Origin: a virus
IMG/VR virus record: IMGVR_UViG_3300044631_002617
Span: 1-50,972 of that record
DNA length: 50,972 nt
Reading direction: 5' to 3' (one strand)
Position 1 is the stretch's first letter. Every line of letters begins with the position of its first letter. Position numbers and translations under genes: made by a program. Under the pieces are notes generated by a model, which saw only the letters and a program-made list of their open reading frames with translations, ran no database searches and had not been told where the DNA came from. Shown here piece after piece: positions 14,230-23,233 of this stretch.

Positions 14230-14272
14230 TATAGTCGCGCAAGCGGGGAGGCGCGGTGCGCCCCGCTTGCGC
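14230..14272 (+). promoter_or_regulatory. TATAGT element and 12-bp hairpin before the recombination cassette
   Basis: TATAGT (14230-14235) looks like a -10 box, but there is no clear -35 box at the proper distance. Directly after it a perfect 12-bp stem (GCGCAAGCGGGG 14237-14248 with CCCCGCTTGCGC 14261-14272) has a 12-base loop. There is no T tract, so it is either a structured leader of the 14293 transcript or an end for the 13936 transcript. Confidence 0.4.
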
Positions 14273-14292
14273 TCACCACAGGAGTCCCAACC

Positions 14293-15519
14293 ATGCCCCC
14301 ACCAACCCAGGCTGTCCATTACCCCACCAGCGTCGTTGACCCCAACGTCCGTCACTGGCTTGAGGCCCACGGCATCTTTGCCCGCAAGCCCCCCATCCGC
14401 TCGAGCGACTACCGCCTCGTGCGCTCGTGCCCCCGCACCTACTACCTGTCCCGCCGGCTGGGCCTCGTCAAGGCGTTCCAGTACAGCAAGGCCCTGACCC
14501 GCGGCAGCTGGGTCCACCTCGCGTTCGCGTGCATCCTCGATGACCCCACCGACCGGGCGATCACGCTGGAAAACGCCATCGCCGCCCGCTGCGAGGAGCT
14601 GCGGGAAGTGGCCAAGGCGCTTGGCGTGTCGTCCGAGAAGATCCGGGAGATGGTTGCGCGGGAGGAGCAGGACGCCCGCACCAGCATCGCGTGGTTCAAC
14701 GCAGCCCTCCAGATCCCGGACGGCAGTGGCCGCACCCTGGCCCAGCGGTTCGCGCAGGATTGGATCGTGGTCGAGCAGGAGCCCGAGATCCTGCACGGCG
14801 ACCGGCTCATCCAGCCCGACGTCATCGTGCGGGACAAGGTGGGGAAGTTCTGGATCGTGGACTTCAAGACCACGGCCATGTCCACCAACGCCCGCCTCCA
14901 GACCTGCCCGCTGGAGTTCCAGACCCAGCACTACTTCCACACCTACCGCGACAAGTGCGCAGAAGACACCGCGTTCCAGCTCGCGTACTGCATGCCCGAA
15001 GACGTGGGCGGCGTCCTGCACATTGCGATCCGCAAGCCCAGCATCGAGTTCGGACTGAAGGACAGGCCGTTCACCCTCGACGAATCCCCGTTCAAGTCCG
15101 GCCCGCGAAAGGGCGAGCCGCGCAACGAGAAGATCTACACCGGTGAGCCTGACGCGTACCTGTACGAGCAGCGTTGCATCGAGTGGTACATGGGCCGCGG
15201 TGAGTACAGCCACTTCGAGCCTGAGCGGTTGACCGATCCGTGCGTCGCGATTTCCACGACATCCGCTGAACTCCTCACTTGCGCTGACATGCAGGCAGAG
15301 TACAATTCGCGTCTGTCCCTCATCCGGAACTACACGAGCCGCCCGTCGCAACCCAGCGAATTCGAGATCGGTGACCCTGTCGTGCAGCATGGCACGCCGT
15401 CGCCCTATCTCCCGTTCCACATGGTTGAACCCGCGAAGTGGCCCGACCTGATCCGCAGTGAGGGGTTCCTGCAACGCGACAGAGACAACCACACGGAGAT
15501 CGACAATGGATCAGAGTGA
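14293..15519 (+). CDS. PD-(D/E)XK exonuclease, RecB/Cas4-like, 408 aa
   Basis: The PD-(D/E)XK nuclease core is clear: an early helix with RGSWVHLAF, then IQPDVIVRDKVGKFWIVDFK (Asp176, Asp190, Lys192) and the QxxxY motif in FQTQHYFHTYR. An early CPRTYYL matches the Cas4/RecB N-terminal region. Phage enzymes of this kind resect double-strand ends for single-strand annealing. It starts at ATG 14293 after GGAGTCCCAACC, following a hairpin leader. The next two genes supply a linker protein and a Sak4-like ATPase. The end overlaps the 15506 gene by 14 bases. Confidence 0.85.
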   Translation: MPPPTQAVHYPTSVVDPNVRHWLEAHGIFARKPPIRSSDYRLVRSCPRTYYLSRRLGLVKAFQYSKALTRGSWVHLAFACILDDPTDRAITLENAIAARCEELREVAKALGVSSEKIREMVAREEQDARTSIAWFNAALQIPDGSGRTLAQRFAQDWIVVEQEPEILHGDRLIQPDVIVRDKVGKFWIVDFKTTAMSTNARLQTCPLEFQTQHYFHTYRDKCAEDTAFQLAYCMPEDVGGVLHIAIRKPSIEFGLKDRPFTLDESPFKSGPRKGEPRNEKIYTGEPDAYLYEQRCIEWYMGRGEYSHFEPERLTDPCVAISTTSAELLTCADMQAEYNSRLSLIRNYTSRPSQPSEFEIGDPVVQHGTPSPYLPFHMVEPAKWPDLIRSEGFLQRDRDNHTEIDNGSE

Positions 15520-15985
15520 GACCCCCACCAGCCAGGAAGCAGGGCGTTCCGTCCTGGGCCCTGCCATGTGGCAAGAGGTGCTGCGCCTCGTCATCGCCCC
15601 CAAGCTTGCGGTCATCGTGACCCGGCACGGGAACGACATCGAGAACCGGCAGCAGCTGCACCGCAAGTTCTGCGAGGAGTACGGTGTCAAGCCGTCCTAC
15701 TCCACATTCAGCGGGTGGTGCGAGGACCTGGGCATCAGCTTCCGCAAGCGCATCGAAGTCAGCATCCCCGGCTGGAAGGAGATGCCTTCTGTCCAGCCCA
15801 CGTGGTCCGACAAGCCCATGGTCGTGCCCGTGATCCTGCAGGAAGAAGACGCCGAAGCGCCTGTGACGTGGGACAGCCCGCAGACCGAACAGGCGCCCGC
15901 GGCTGACCCGTTCAACATCCCGGAAGTCCTGCCTGGCGGCATGCGCCCCCCGGCGTTCCTGAATCAGTCGGACTTCGCCAACTAA
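15506..15985 (+). CDS. Hypothetical protein between exonuclease and recombinase, 159 aa
   Basis: ATG 15506 lies inside the end of the exonuclease gene, with CGGAGATCGAC before it. The N-terminal half could be a helix-turn-helix (RKFCEEYGVKPSYSTFSGWC), like DNA-binding proteins that recognise a site. The C-terminal half is proline-rich and acidic, ending FLNQSDFAN. An adaptor that brings exonuclease and recombinase together is possible but not shown. Codon 7 onward (TPTSQ) contains a dispersed motif copy. Confidence 0.65.
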   Translation: MDQSETPTSQEAGRSVLGPAMWQEVLRLVIAPKLAVIVTRHGNDIENRQQLHRKFCEEYGVKPSYSTFSGWCEDLGISFRKRIEVSIPGWKEMPSVQPTWSDKPMVVPVILQEEDAEAPVTWDSPQTEQAPAADPFNIPEVLPGGMRPPAFLNQSDFAN

Positions 15986-16006
15986 CCCCCAACCCAAGGA
16001 GTCATC

Positions 16007-16906
16007 ATGACACACTCCGTCACCCACGGTTCCACTGTCGCATCCAAGTACGCAGGTCTCGGCAATGCAGTTACCACCGGTCGCACTACTCCTTCTCGCA
16101 TGCTGGGACTCGTGGTCGGCGAGGCAGGATGCGGCAAGTCGTTCCTGCTGCAGTCGCACCCCGGCGCGTACATCCTCAACCTCGACGAGACCCCTGCCGT
16201 CTGCGGCACCAGCGAAGCCGTCATGTTCCCCACTCCCGGCCCGGATGGCCGCAGCGTGGACGAGCGTGGCAGCCCGATCGTCCTCGATTGGGCTGCGCTT
16301 GAGGCCAAGCAGAAGGTCCTGATCGACCTCGCCACCCGCAACCAGCCCCGGCCGGAAACCGTCGTCATCGACACGCTTGGTGCAGCCATTCGCCTGCTCC
16401 GTCCGCACATCGCCAAGTTGTACGGGCGTGAGCGGTTCACCGACGTGGACGGCCGGCTGGGCTGGGAGCGGTTGTTCGACACCCTCATCGAGTTCGGCAC
16501 CAGCCTGCGCCGCCACGGCTACGGCGTGTACTACATCGCCCACCTGTCCCGCAAGCACGTGCCGCTCAGCGAGAACCAGAACGTCGAGGAGTACAAGATC
16601 CTCATCTCGGACGGTCTGTACGCCCGCATGTTCCCCATGTTCGACATTGTCATCCCGGTCACCGCACAGTGGGATGTCAAGGAGATCACGCGGGACCAGG
16701 AAGCCAACGTCGGCGGCAAGGTTGTCACCCGCAAGGTGACGAGCCAAGAGAAGGTCCGCCGCCACTACTGCTCTTTCGACAACCCGAAGCTGGAGGGCAT
16801 CGCCAAGGTCCGCACCTTGTCGCCCCTGACCACCATCGAGTTGCCCCGCGAGAACGCTTGGCAGTCGTTCTGCCAGGCCTACGAGACCGCGAACGTGGCC
16901 CGCTGA
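16007..16906 (+). CDS. Sak4-like RecA-fold recombination ATPase, 299 aa
   Basis: Walker A GEAGCGKS (38-45) and Walker B TVVIDTLG (Asp122), with a YYIAHLSRK segment at the sensor position, identify a RecA-fold single-domain ATPase of the Sak4/AAA_24 type. Such phage proteins anneal single strands with an SSB partner. The order exonuclease - Sak4 - SSB-like protein here fits that system. The start is ATG 16007 after CCAAGGAGTCATC. The stop lies in the loop of a terminator hairpin. Confidence 0.8.
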   Translation: MTHSVTHGSTVASKYAGLGNAVTTGRTTPSRMLGLVVGEAGCGKSFLLQSHPGAYILNLDETPAVCGTSEAVMFPTPGPDGRSVDERGSPIVLDWAALEAKQKVLIDLATRNQPRPETVVIDTLGAAIRLLRPHIAKLYGRERFTDVDGRLGWERLFDTLIEFGTSLRRHGYGVYYIAHLSRKHVPLSENQNVEEYKILISDGLYARMFPMFDIVIPVTAQWDVKEITRDQEANVGGKVVTRKVTSQEKVRRHYCSFDNPKLEGIAKVRTLSPLTTIELPRENAWQSFCQAYETANVAR

Positions 16907-16945
16907 CGCGGGGCCCACGTTCGCTACCCCCAACGTCGTTTCGTT
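16889..16945 (+). terminator. Terminator hairpin overlapping the stop of the Sak4-like gene
   Basis: The left arm (16889-16903) lies in the coding sequence, the loop TGAC holds the TGA stop, and the right arm is 16908-16924. Fifteen base pairs form, with a two-base bulge (GC, 16913-16914). A T-rich run (TTTCGTTTGTTTCG) follows. Complete translation would compete with folding, so this could act as an attenuator before the 16985 gene. Confidence 0.6.
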
Positions 16946-16984
16946 TGTTTCGTTTCTTTCACCCCTCTCTATTCGGAGAATCAG

Positions 16985-17506
16985 ATGCCCATTGAGAACA
17001 ACGTCAAGGCCATGTTCAACTCGCTCAACAGCACCTTCGCCAACGCGCAGCCCGACAACGGCATGGGCGCCGGCGGTTGGTGGCCGGCCGAGGGTCAGCA
17101 CGAAGTGTTCGTGTCCAGCCTCAACGTGCGCCCCAGCGAGTACAAGCTGCCTGACGGCCAGAAGGTCCCCGGCACCGAGATCAGCTTCCGCTACCAGCTG
17201 ATCAACGACGCGGACCAGCCCAACGAGCCGCGCTCGTTCGACGGTACGTCCTTCCGCCTGCCGCAGGACACCAACGTCCTGGACGAAAAGGGTCGCATGC
17301 GTACCGAGATCGAGATGCGTCGCCTGAAGGGTCACCTCCAGACCATCCTGCGCCGTGACGTCAAGGATATCGGAACCGCTATCGCGGACGCCGATGCCAA
17401 GATCAACGGTCAGGACGCGGTCGCCGTCGTGGTCAAGTGCCAGTACGACAACGTCAACGGCAAGACTTACCGCAAGGACTTCCTCGTGAAGCCCCTCGCG
17501 TCCTGA
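16985..17506 (+). CDS. DUF669/SSB-like protein of the recombination cassette, 173 aa
   Basis: Begins MPIENNVKAMFNSLNSTFAN, then GGWWPAEGQHEVFVSSLNV. The pattern of a short N-terminal helix, a tryptophan loop, EGQHEV and a beta barrel is that of phage DUF669/SSB-like proteins that accompany Sak4. It is likely to coat single strands. The opening FNSLNS echoes FDSLNS of the 50527 gene product, so the two may be distant paralogues. ATG 16985 follows ATTCGGAGAATCAG. Two hairpins follow the gene. Confidence 0.6.
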   Translation: MPIENNVKAMFNSLNSTFANAQPDNGMGAGGWWPAEGQHEVFVSSLNVRPSEYKLPDGQKVPGTEISFRYQLINDADQPNEPRSFDGTSFRLPQDTNVLDEKGRMRTEIEMRRLKGHLQTILRRDVKDIGTAIADADAKINGQDAVAVVVKCQYDNVNGKTYRKDFLVKPLAS

Positions 17507-17532
17507 GTTCTGCTACACTACCCCGTACCCCA

Positions 17533-17636
17533 CCAGCCGGGGGAGGGTTGCCCGCAAAGCGCCCTCCCCCTCATTGACCCCCGGATGGCCCCCGGTTGCC
17601 CCGCACGACGGAGAGCGACCGGGGGCTTTTCCCGGG
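17533..17636 (+). terminator. Two successive hairpins, the second with a T tract
   Basis: A first stem GGGGGAGGG with CCCTCCCCC lies near 17539-17568. A second, GCCCCCGGT with ACCGGGGGC, lies near 17588-17630 and is followed by TTTT. Together they should end the recombination transcript. A dispersed motif copy (17528-17538) sits just before the first hairpin. Confidence 0.6.
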
Positions 17637-17651
17637 TGGGAAAGGACTCCC

Positions 17652-18095
17652 TTGTACCGAACCCGATTCGTTCTCCGCCTTCCCCTGCGCGACGCCGGCA
17701 AGGTCGCCACGCACATCGACGAGGTCGGTTGCGAATCAGGCACCATGCCCAACTCCGTGCACATCTCGTCCGACGAAGAGACCAAAGACGTCGTAGCTAC
17801 GGTCGACTACCACACCGCAACCTCCTCTGACAGCGACCTGATCATCGGCGCGTGGCGGAACACGGTCCCTGGCATTCAGGTCGAACGCCAGCACCGCATC
17901 AACCCCGACCACTTCGAGACCTTTGCGCTCACGGGGCAGAACGGGCGTGCGCTCCGGCACGCCCTCGCCCGTGATGTGCGCGAACTTTGCGTTCGCGGCG
18001 TGGGCAGCAAGGGCATCCTCGAGTACCTCGAAGAATGCGAAGCCATCGTCGGTGAGATGCGGGAGTTCGTACAATCCATGCGTGCACCAATCTGA
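17652..18095 (+). CDS. Hypothetical protein, 147 aa
   Basis: The start is TTG 17652, with AAAGGA seven bases before it. The frame is open further up but passes through the terminator hairpins. The product begins MYRTRFVLRLPLRDAGKVAT and ends with a helical region (SKGILEYLEECEAIVGEMRE). No family is recognised. It is overlapped by the next gene at its end. Confidence 0.65.
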   Translation: MYRTRFVLRLPLRDAGKVATHIDEVGCESGTMPNSVHISSDEETKDVVATVDYHTATSSDSDLIIGAWRNTVPGIQVERQHRINPDHFETFALTGQNGRALRHALARDVRELCVRGVGSKGILEYLEECEAIVGEMREFVQSMRAPI

Positions 18096-18528
18096 ACACG
18101 GCCTGTCCGCAGTCATCCAGAAGCACGACGGCGAACCCCTCTCCATCACCGGCCCCTCCCCCTTCGCCGACACGACCGAACCCCTCCCCGCCCACTGCGG
18201 CATCCTCCGCGCACAGACCGGCTGGTGGGGCATAGTCGTACACCGACCCCGCGGCGTACACCCCCAAGAGGCCGTGCAGCACTTTGAGATCGAACCGCAG
18301 CCCATCGTGTGGTGCGGACCCAACGCGACCATCGGCCTGTATCGGCTCCCCACCAACCAGCTCGTGGTCTCCGCCCGGATCCAGGAGTCTGGCGTGATGC
18401 AGATGAAGTCCGTCATCGCAGGCGAGACCGGTCGGGACTACGCGGACAGCCGGTTTGACAAGCGTCGCATCCCCGCAGGCGTGCGCTGGCTGCCCGGCAA
18501 GCAGCTCCAGCTCTGGTTCAGTCTCTAA
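18082..18528 (+). CDS. Hypothetical protein, 148 aa
   Basis: GTG 18082 lies 14 bases inside the previous gene. An ATG in this frame at the right place is lacking, so the start is tentative. The product is beta-rich and includes TGWWGIVVHRP, where the dispersed motif (18221) encodes the tryptophan pair. It is the last gene of the rightward arm. Its TAA shares four bases with the TAG of the leftward arm (CTAA, 18525-18528). Confidence 0.6.
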   Translation: MHQSEHGLSAVIQKHDGEPLSITGPSPFADTTEPLPAHCGILRAQTGWWGIVVHRPRGVHPQEAVQHFEIEPQPIVWCGPNATIGLYRLPTNQLVVSARIQESGVMQMKSVIAGETGRDYADSRFDKRRIPAGVRWLPGKQLQLWFSL

Positions 18529-21500
18529 CGATTGCCCCACCTGTACATATCACCCTGCTGCACGACCGTAGCGGGACCCGGCATCAGCAGGCCCGGCATG
18601 TACTGCTGCACGGCCTGAGCGTACTGGCCACGCATCGTCTGGTCCACGGACTCCAGCTCGCGGGCAACGATGGACTTCTCACGCACCTTCATGGCTTCCT
18701 TAAACTGAGCCTGCGTAACGGTCAGCGGCAGCCCGAACTGCTTCTCGAACCGCGCCTTTACCTGCTTGGCCGCGCTCATGTTGTTGCCCAGCACGGCCGC
18801 GATGAACTGCCGGCGACCCTCACGGATCTGCTCGCGGTTCTTGAGGATGAACTGGCTCAACTCCTGCGGCTGCTGGAACCTACCCAGGTCCGCACCGAAC
18901 GCCCTCAGCACCACGTCGCTGGTGGGGTACTGTCCCATGAACCGCTGGTCGCTGTCGTACACAGGCACCATGCCGCTGCCTGACTGACGCCAATCTGCGT
19001 ACGTCTTCTGCAAGCCCAACGCCTGAAGCGGCGCAGACTCCGGCAACGCTCCCAACGCACGACTGACCGCAACGCCGCCCGGAATCGCACGCGGCACCCA
19101 ATCCTGCAGGATCTCGCTGTCACCCGTGGCCAAGTACCGCGCTGCATCCCAACCCACGTCCACGATGGGCGGGATGTACATGGGGAAGTTCTTCTGCGTC
19201 AGCGCACTTGATCCCCCCACCAGATCGACCGGACCACCGAACGCAAGGCCGCGGCTGATGTCCGCGCCCAGCATGTTCTTGAAGATCTCGTATGTGACCG
19301 CGCTCACCGCAGCCATCTTCGTCAGGTCAACCAGCGTGATGCCGAACCGATTTCGCACGGGCTTGCCCAGCACCATGCGCTCATCGCCCATCATGGACGG
19401 CAGTGTGAACAGGTTTACGAGGGAGCGGAACCCGTACTGCGCAAACTGGCGGAACTCAGGACGACGCAGGAAAGGCTGGAAGAACGCGCTCGGTCGGTTG
19501 ATGGGACTGCCGCCGAACTGGAACTGCTGCACCGCAGACTCCGCGTCCAGCATGGCGCGGTGGAAGTCGAGGCCCGCCGTCCGTCCTGCCTTCTCGTACA
19601 GGTTCAGCACCGCGTTCGACGTCATCACGCGGTTGACGGTCTCGGCCGTCTGGAACGGGATCATCATCATCTCAAGCAGCTTGAAGCTCGGCTTGCCCAC
19701 CGTAGGACGCACGCCAAACCCAGCCTTCTCGATCATGTTCCACGTCTGCCCGATGTCCGACACGTCAACCAGACTCACGCGCCCACGCCCGAACGTACGG
19801 CTGAACACCCGCTGGCGCATCTCCTCGACTTCTGCCTGCGAAGCCCCACCACCCAGCTTCATGCGCTCCAGGGCGTAGTTGCCCACCATGTTCAGACTCT
19901 GCCAGTACGCCTTGGCCGACGCCTTCATGCCGTACTGGTGCACGGTCTGGAGAGGCTGCAGCAGGTTGATGATCGCGCTGCCCATGTTCAGGCCAAGGTG
20001 GCTTGAGTACAGCAGGCGGGTCGCAGCACCCCACGGCTGGTTCGGATCGGCCATGGGATCGTTGCCCCACATCCGCATCTCCTGCACGAACCGGGCTGGG
20101 ACCCCGCCCATCCGCTCAACCGTCTTCATGAACCGGCTGTTGGCAAGACGAAGCGCGCTCTCCCGGATCGTCGCGCTGGCGACCGCCTGAGCCGCATCGT
20201 CCATGGGCTTCACGCCGAACATGGTCGGCAGGATGTGGTTGCGCCACAGGCCGATGGAGAACTTCTCGTTGGGCTGCGCGGCCTGCACGGCCCGCAGATC
20301 GGCGTCCATCAACTGAGCCAGTGAGAACCCACCAACCGGCCGCATCTCAGCCGGAATCTCCTCAAGCCGCGACACGCCCGCAGACACGCCAGCCTGCGAC
20401 GACCCGAGCGGTCCAGTCATCCGAGCCTTGCTGCCCCCACCAGGCCCATAGTCCAGCATGATGGCACGGATACGGGGGTCAGCCACCGCATCCATCGAGT
20501 GCAGCGCGTAGTCGCGGGCGGTGGAAGCGATGTACTTGCTGGCCGCAAGGTCGGGCGCAATCCGCATCACCCGGTACTGGTTGCTGTTCTCCAGCTGCCC
20601 CTGCACCCGGCGATTGGCGTGGCGAATCAGCTTCTCCAGATGCGTGGTGCCCCCGAAGTACCGCCGGATGAACTCCAGGTCCTCAGGCGCATACGGCACG
20701 TTCGTGCGCTGGCCACGGGCAATCGTCCGTCCGCTGGCCGACATACCGAACTCAACCCCGCTCACGCCCCCGCTGGTGGGGGCATTCACGTCAAACGGGT
20801 TGAACGCCACCCGCTTGTTGCCCCGGTCCCTCATCTCCAGCGTGTTGCGGGGCATGTAGTAGGGATCCTCGAACCCCTTCCGGTACGCCTCCGCCACGAC
20901 CTTCTCGATCTCAGCCCGCGTAGCACCCATGCGGATGCGCTTGCCCTCACTGCGTTCCGCAGCCCGCAGCAGCCGTCCGCCAACCTCGTCGCTCAGCAGA
21001 GCCCGGATTGCCTCCGAACCGCCCAGTTCGATGTTGCCGCCGGACGTCATCAACTTGTTGTCGATGAGCATCTGCACCTGGCTGCTCGCCAGACGCAGCA
21101 ACTTTCCGTTGTCAAACCGGAACCGACCGGTCTCCGCGTAGTGAGCCTCGTCCCCCACCAGATGCATGCGGGAACGCTCGTACATCTGCTCCTGCGCCCG
21201 CACAAGCCCGGCCAGCCCCAGTTCCGTTTCAACCCGCTCAACCTCGTTCAGGTTGCGGATCCACTTCTTGCGGAGCTTCGGGCTCCACTTGACCTTGACT
21301 CCGCCCTCCACGAGGCTGGCCACCGACAGCGACGGATCGTTGCGGTCCATCACGTTCCGCGTAAGTTCGCCCTTGAGGCCCAGCCGGAACACAACCTTGT
21401 CGAGCTTGCGCTCGGTCATGTAGTCCAGCATGTTCATGCCTGCCGTTGGGCTGTTCATCTCCCGCAGCAGTTCGGTATTTTCGGCAAGGTTGAGTTCCTG

Positions 21501-22277
21501 CCGATACTTCCCGTCCCGCGTCTGCTGGAACAGATCATGCAACTTGTAGAACAGGTCCTCAGTCACCTGCACCGCACGCGTCTTGGACTTGCGGTTCTCT
21601 TCCCGCGTCACCCGAATGTGGTAGCGTTCAGGCGCAACGCCTGCCAGCGCTTCCGTTTCCCGGTCAAGGTGCAGACCCTGCTTGCGGATCTCCAGCACAG
21701 CACGGATCAGCCGCAGGTCGTGTGCAATTGCCTCGTTTGGAGCAGCGTCGGGATTCAGGCTGGTGATCTTCTGCCTGTGCTTCTCCGACAACGTCTTCAG
21801 CACGCTGTTGACCTCGGGCTCCATGATGCCCGCAAGGTCCTTCTGCACCCGGTCAAGGTGGTGGCCTGACACCTGCGCCAGACCAGCAATGCGCCTGCCC
21901 CACGATTCCGTCATGCCGCTCGTGCCGTGAATGGCACGCGCAAACGGGAACATGGTCTTGAAATACGCGCCAGGGCCGCCGCCTCCCCCGAAGAAACGGC
22001 GACCCTCCATCACATTGACCGCACCCGGAGCAGCCCCACCGGCCACAAGCATGCCCATCCAGACGATGGGGTTGGCCATCACGTCAATGGCCGTGTCGAT
22101 CACCGCGTTGTTGCCGAACTGAGCCTTCAACTTGTCCGCAACAGATTCCCGTTCGCGGGGGCTCAGGGCGGCCGGATCAAACAGAACGCGACGCACCGAG
22201 TCGGTGGTCGCGATTCCGTTTGCCAGCTGCGCGATGATTACGCCTGGCTTGTCGTAGCTGCGTACCGGGTCAAACAC
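18525..22277 (-). CDS. Very large internal virion / DNA-ejection protein candidate, 1250 aa
   Basis: The start is GTG 22277 with the site GGAGGTAACG before it. The protein begins MFDPVRSYDKPGVIIAQLAN and has a hydrophobic segment around residues 62-86 (NPIVWMGMLVAGGAAPGAV), long helical basic regions in the middle, another apolar stretch near the C-terminus (LTKMAAVSAVTYEIF) and a glutamine-rich end (AVQQYMPGLLMPG). Position at the end of a structural operon, length and amphipathic nature match the large ejection proteins of short-tailed phages (compare T7 gp16). No RNA polymerase or lysozyme motif is visible. The function is inferred. Confidence 0.65.
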   Translation of the reverse strand: MFDPVRSYDKPGVIIAQLANGIATTDSVRRVLFDPAALSPRERESVADKLKAQFGNNAVIDTAIDVMANPIVWMGMLVAGGAAPGAVNVMEGRRFFGGGGGPGAYFKTMFPFARAIHGTSGMTESWGRRIAGLAQVSGHHLDRVQKDLAGIMEPEVNSVLKTLSEKHRQKITSLNPDAAPNEAIAHDLRLIRAVLEIRKQGLHLDRETEALAGVAPERYHIRVTREENRKSKTRAVQVTEDLFYKLHDLFQQTRDGKYRQELNLAENTELLREMNSPTAGMNMLDYMTERKLDKVVFRLGLKGELTRNVMDRNDPSLSVASLVEGGVKVKWSPKLRKKWIRNLNEVERVETELGLAGLVRAQEQMYERSRMHLVGDEAHYAETGRFRFDNGKLLRLASSQVQMLIDNKLMTSGGNIELGGSEAIRALLSDEVGGRLLRAAERSEGKRIRMGATRAEIEKVVAEAYRKGFEDPYYMPRNTLEMRDRGNKRVAFNPFDVNAPTSGGVSGVEFGMSASGRTIARGQRTNVPYAPEDLEFIRRYFGGTTHLEKLIRHANRRVQGQLENSNQYRVMRIAPDLAASKYIASTARDYALHSMDAVADPRIRAIMLDYGPGGGSKARMTGPLGSSQAGVSAGVSRLEEIPAEMRPVGGFSLAQLMDADLRAVQAAQPNEKFSIGLWRNHILPTMFGVKPMDDAAQAVASATIRESALRLANSRFMKTVERMGGVPARFVQEMRMWGNDPMADPNQPWGAATRLLYSSHLGLNMGSAIINLLQPLQTVHQYGMKASAKAYWQSLNMVGNYALERMKLGGGASQAEVEEMRQRVFSRTFGRGRVSLVDVSDIGQTWNMIEKAGFGVRPTVGKPSFKLLEMMMIPFQTAETVNRVMTSNAVLNLYEKAGRTAGLDFHRAMLDAESAVQQFQFGGSPINRPSAFFQPFLRRPEFRQFAQYGFRSLVNLFTLPSMMGDERMVLGKPVRNRFGITLVDLTKMAAVSAVTYEIFKNMLGADISRGLAFGGPVDLVGGSSALTQKNFPMYIPPIVDVGWDAARYLATGDSEILQDWVPRAIPGGVAVSRALGALPESAPLQALGLQKTYADWRQSGSGMVPVYDSDQRFMGQYPTSDVVLRAFGADLGRFQQPQELSQFILKNREQIREGRRQFIAAVLGNNMSAAKQVKARFEKQFGLPLTVTQAQFKEAMKVREKSIVARELESVDQTMRGQYAQAVQQYMPGLLMPGPATVVQQGDMYRWGNR

Positions 22278-22294
22278 CCGTTACCTCCGTGCGG

Positions 22295-22741
22295 TCAAGC
22301 GCCGCGGTACAGGAGGGTCACGCTGTTGAAGACGCTGTTGGTCGTGGCGTGGTTGCTGGCCAGGAAGCCAATCGCCTTACCAGCCGGGACCACGATGGGC
22401 TTGTAAGCCGCGGGACCCGTCGTCACGCCGTTGTCGTTGATGACGTGGGTCTGCGTGCCAATCGCGGCCACGTCCGTGAACGCAGCGCCGCAGGCCGTCA
22501 CGCCAGTAGCAAGCGAAGTGCCGGGGTCGGCGTAGCCGCAGGTGAACGTCATGCCCGAGGTCGGAGCGCTGCTGCCGCCACGGTTCATCGAGAAGCCAAG
22601 GATCTCGACGGCGAACGGGAAGCAAGCCACGGTCGTGAACAGGTTCTGCGTCGGGGCAGTGCCTGCAGCAGCCGAACCGAAAGCCTCGGTCAGAACGCTG
22701 TAGGGCGGGGTCAGGTAGATGCTGGTGTCAAGTGCTGCCAT
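22295..22741 (-). CDS. Small virion protein, 148 aa
   Basis: Begins MAALDTSIYLTPPYSVLTEA. The body is rich in Thr, Ala, Gly and Val with few charges (VACFPFAVEILGFSMNRGGS), as in beta-fold decoration proteins. The start at ATG 22741 is directly preceded on this strand by AGGACCCCACC, which includes the CCCCACC core of the dispersed motif. The neighbouring 22788 gene encodes a protein of similar length and style, so the two may be related. Confidence 0.65.
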   Translation of the reverse strand: MAALDTSIYLTPPYSVLTEAFGSAAAGTAPTQNLFTTVACFPFAVEILGFSMNRGGSSAPTSGMTFTCGYADPGTSLATGVTACGAAFTDVAAIGTQTHVINDNGVTTGPAAYKPIVVPAGKAIGFLASNHATTNSVFNSVTLLYRGA

Positions 22742-22787
22742 GGTGGGGTCCTAGTGTGGGGTGCGTGGGGTGAGTGTGCGAGGGACT

Positions 22788-23210
22788 TTAGTTCAGGCGG
22801 CTGCGGAAGCGGATCTGAATGGCCACGACGGTGTTGGCGTCACCGTTGCCGCTAAAGCCGAGCCAGTTACCAGCCTTGACGAGGTTTGTGTCGTTGGCCG
22901 GAGTCGCGAGTGCGGGACGGAAGGTGCCGGCGGTGGTGATTGACTGCACCGGCGAGTACAGGGACGTACCCGATTGGATGTCCGCGGCAAGCGCGGAAGC
23001 CGGCGAGGCGAGGGTGCCAGTCGTTGTCTTGTTGAACCCGATTCGGGAGCCGGCACCGCCACCAACGGACACGCCGATAGTGATCGAGTCAATGACGATG
23101 TCGCGGTCAGCGTAAAGAAACGCGGTGCCGCTGGAGAACGCGCCGCGAATGACGTAAGTGAGGACCTGGAAGTCGTCGGTGTAGTACTGGGTCTGGAGAA
23201 CGTTGGGCAT
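22788..23210 (-). CDS. Small virion protein, 140 aa
   Basis: Begins MPNVLQTQYYTDDFQVLTYV. Glycine-, serine- and threonine-rich beta pattern with DIVIDSITIGVSVGGGAG and, near the end, GNWLGFSGNGDANTVVAI. Charge is low. Good ribosome site (AAGGAACCCCCC). It is likely a decoration or surface protein, similar in form to the 22295 product. The exact place in the particle is unknown. Confidence 0.65.
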   Translation of the reverse strand: MPNVLQTQYYTDDFQVLTYVIRGAFSSGTAFLYADRDIVIDSITIGVSVGGGAGSRIGFNKTTTGTLASPASALAADIQSGTSLYSPVQSITTAGTFRPALATPANDTNLVKAGNWLGFSGNGDANTVVAIQIRFRSRLN

Positions 23211-23233
23211 GGGGGGTTCCTTGGGTCTTGAGT

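Noticed and set aside
13582-15492. Long leftward ORF of 636 codons
   Set aside because: Opposite to well-supported genes (metallophosphoesterase, exonuclease). It is a by-product of C/G-biased third positions.
15320-17335. Long leftward ORF of 671 codons
   Set aside because: Antisense to the Sak4-like gene and its neighbours; low-complexity product without motifs.
20499-21869. Rightward ORF of 456 codons
   Set aside because: Antisense to the 1250-residue virion gene; His/Arg/Pro-rich shadow product.
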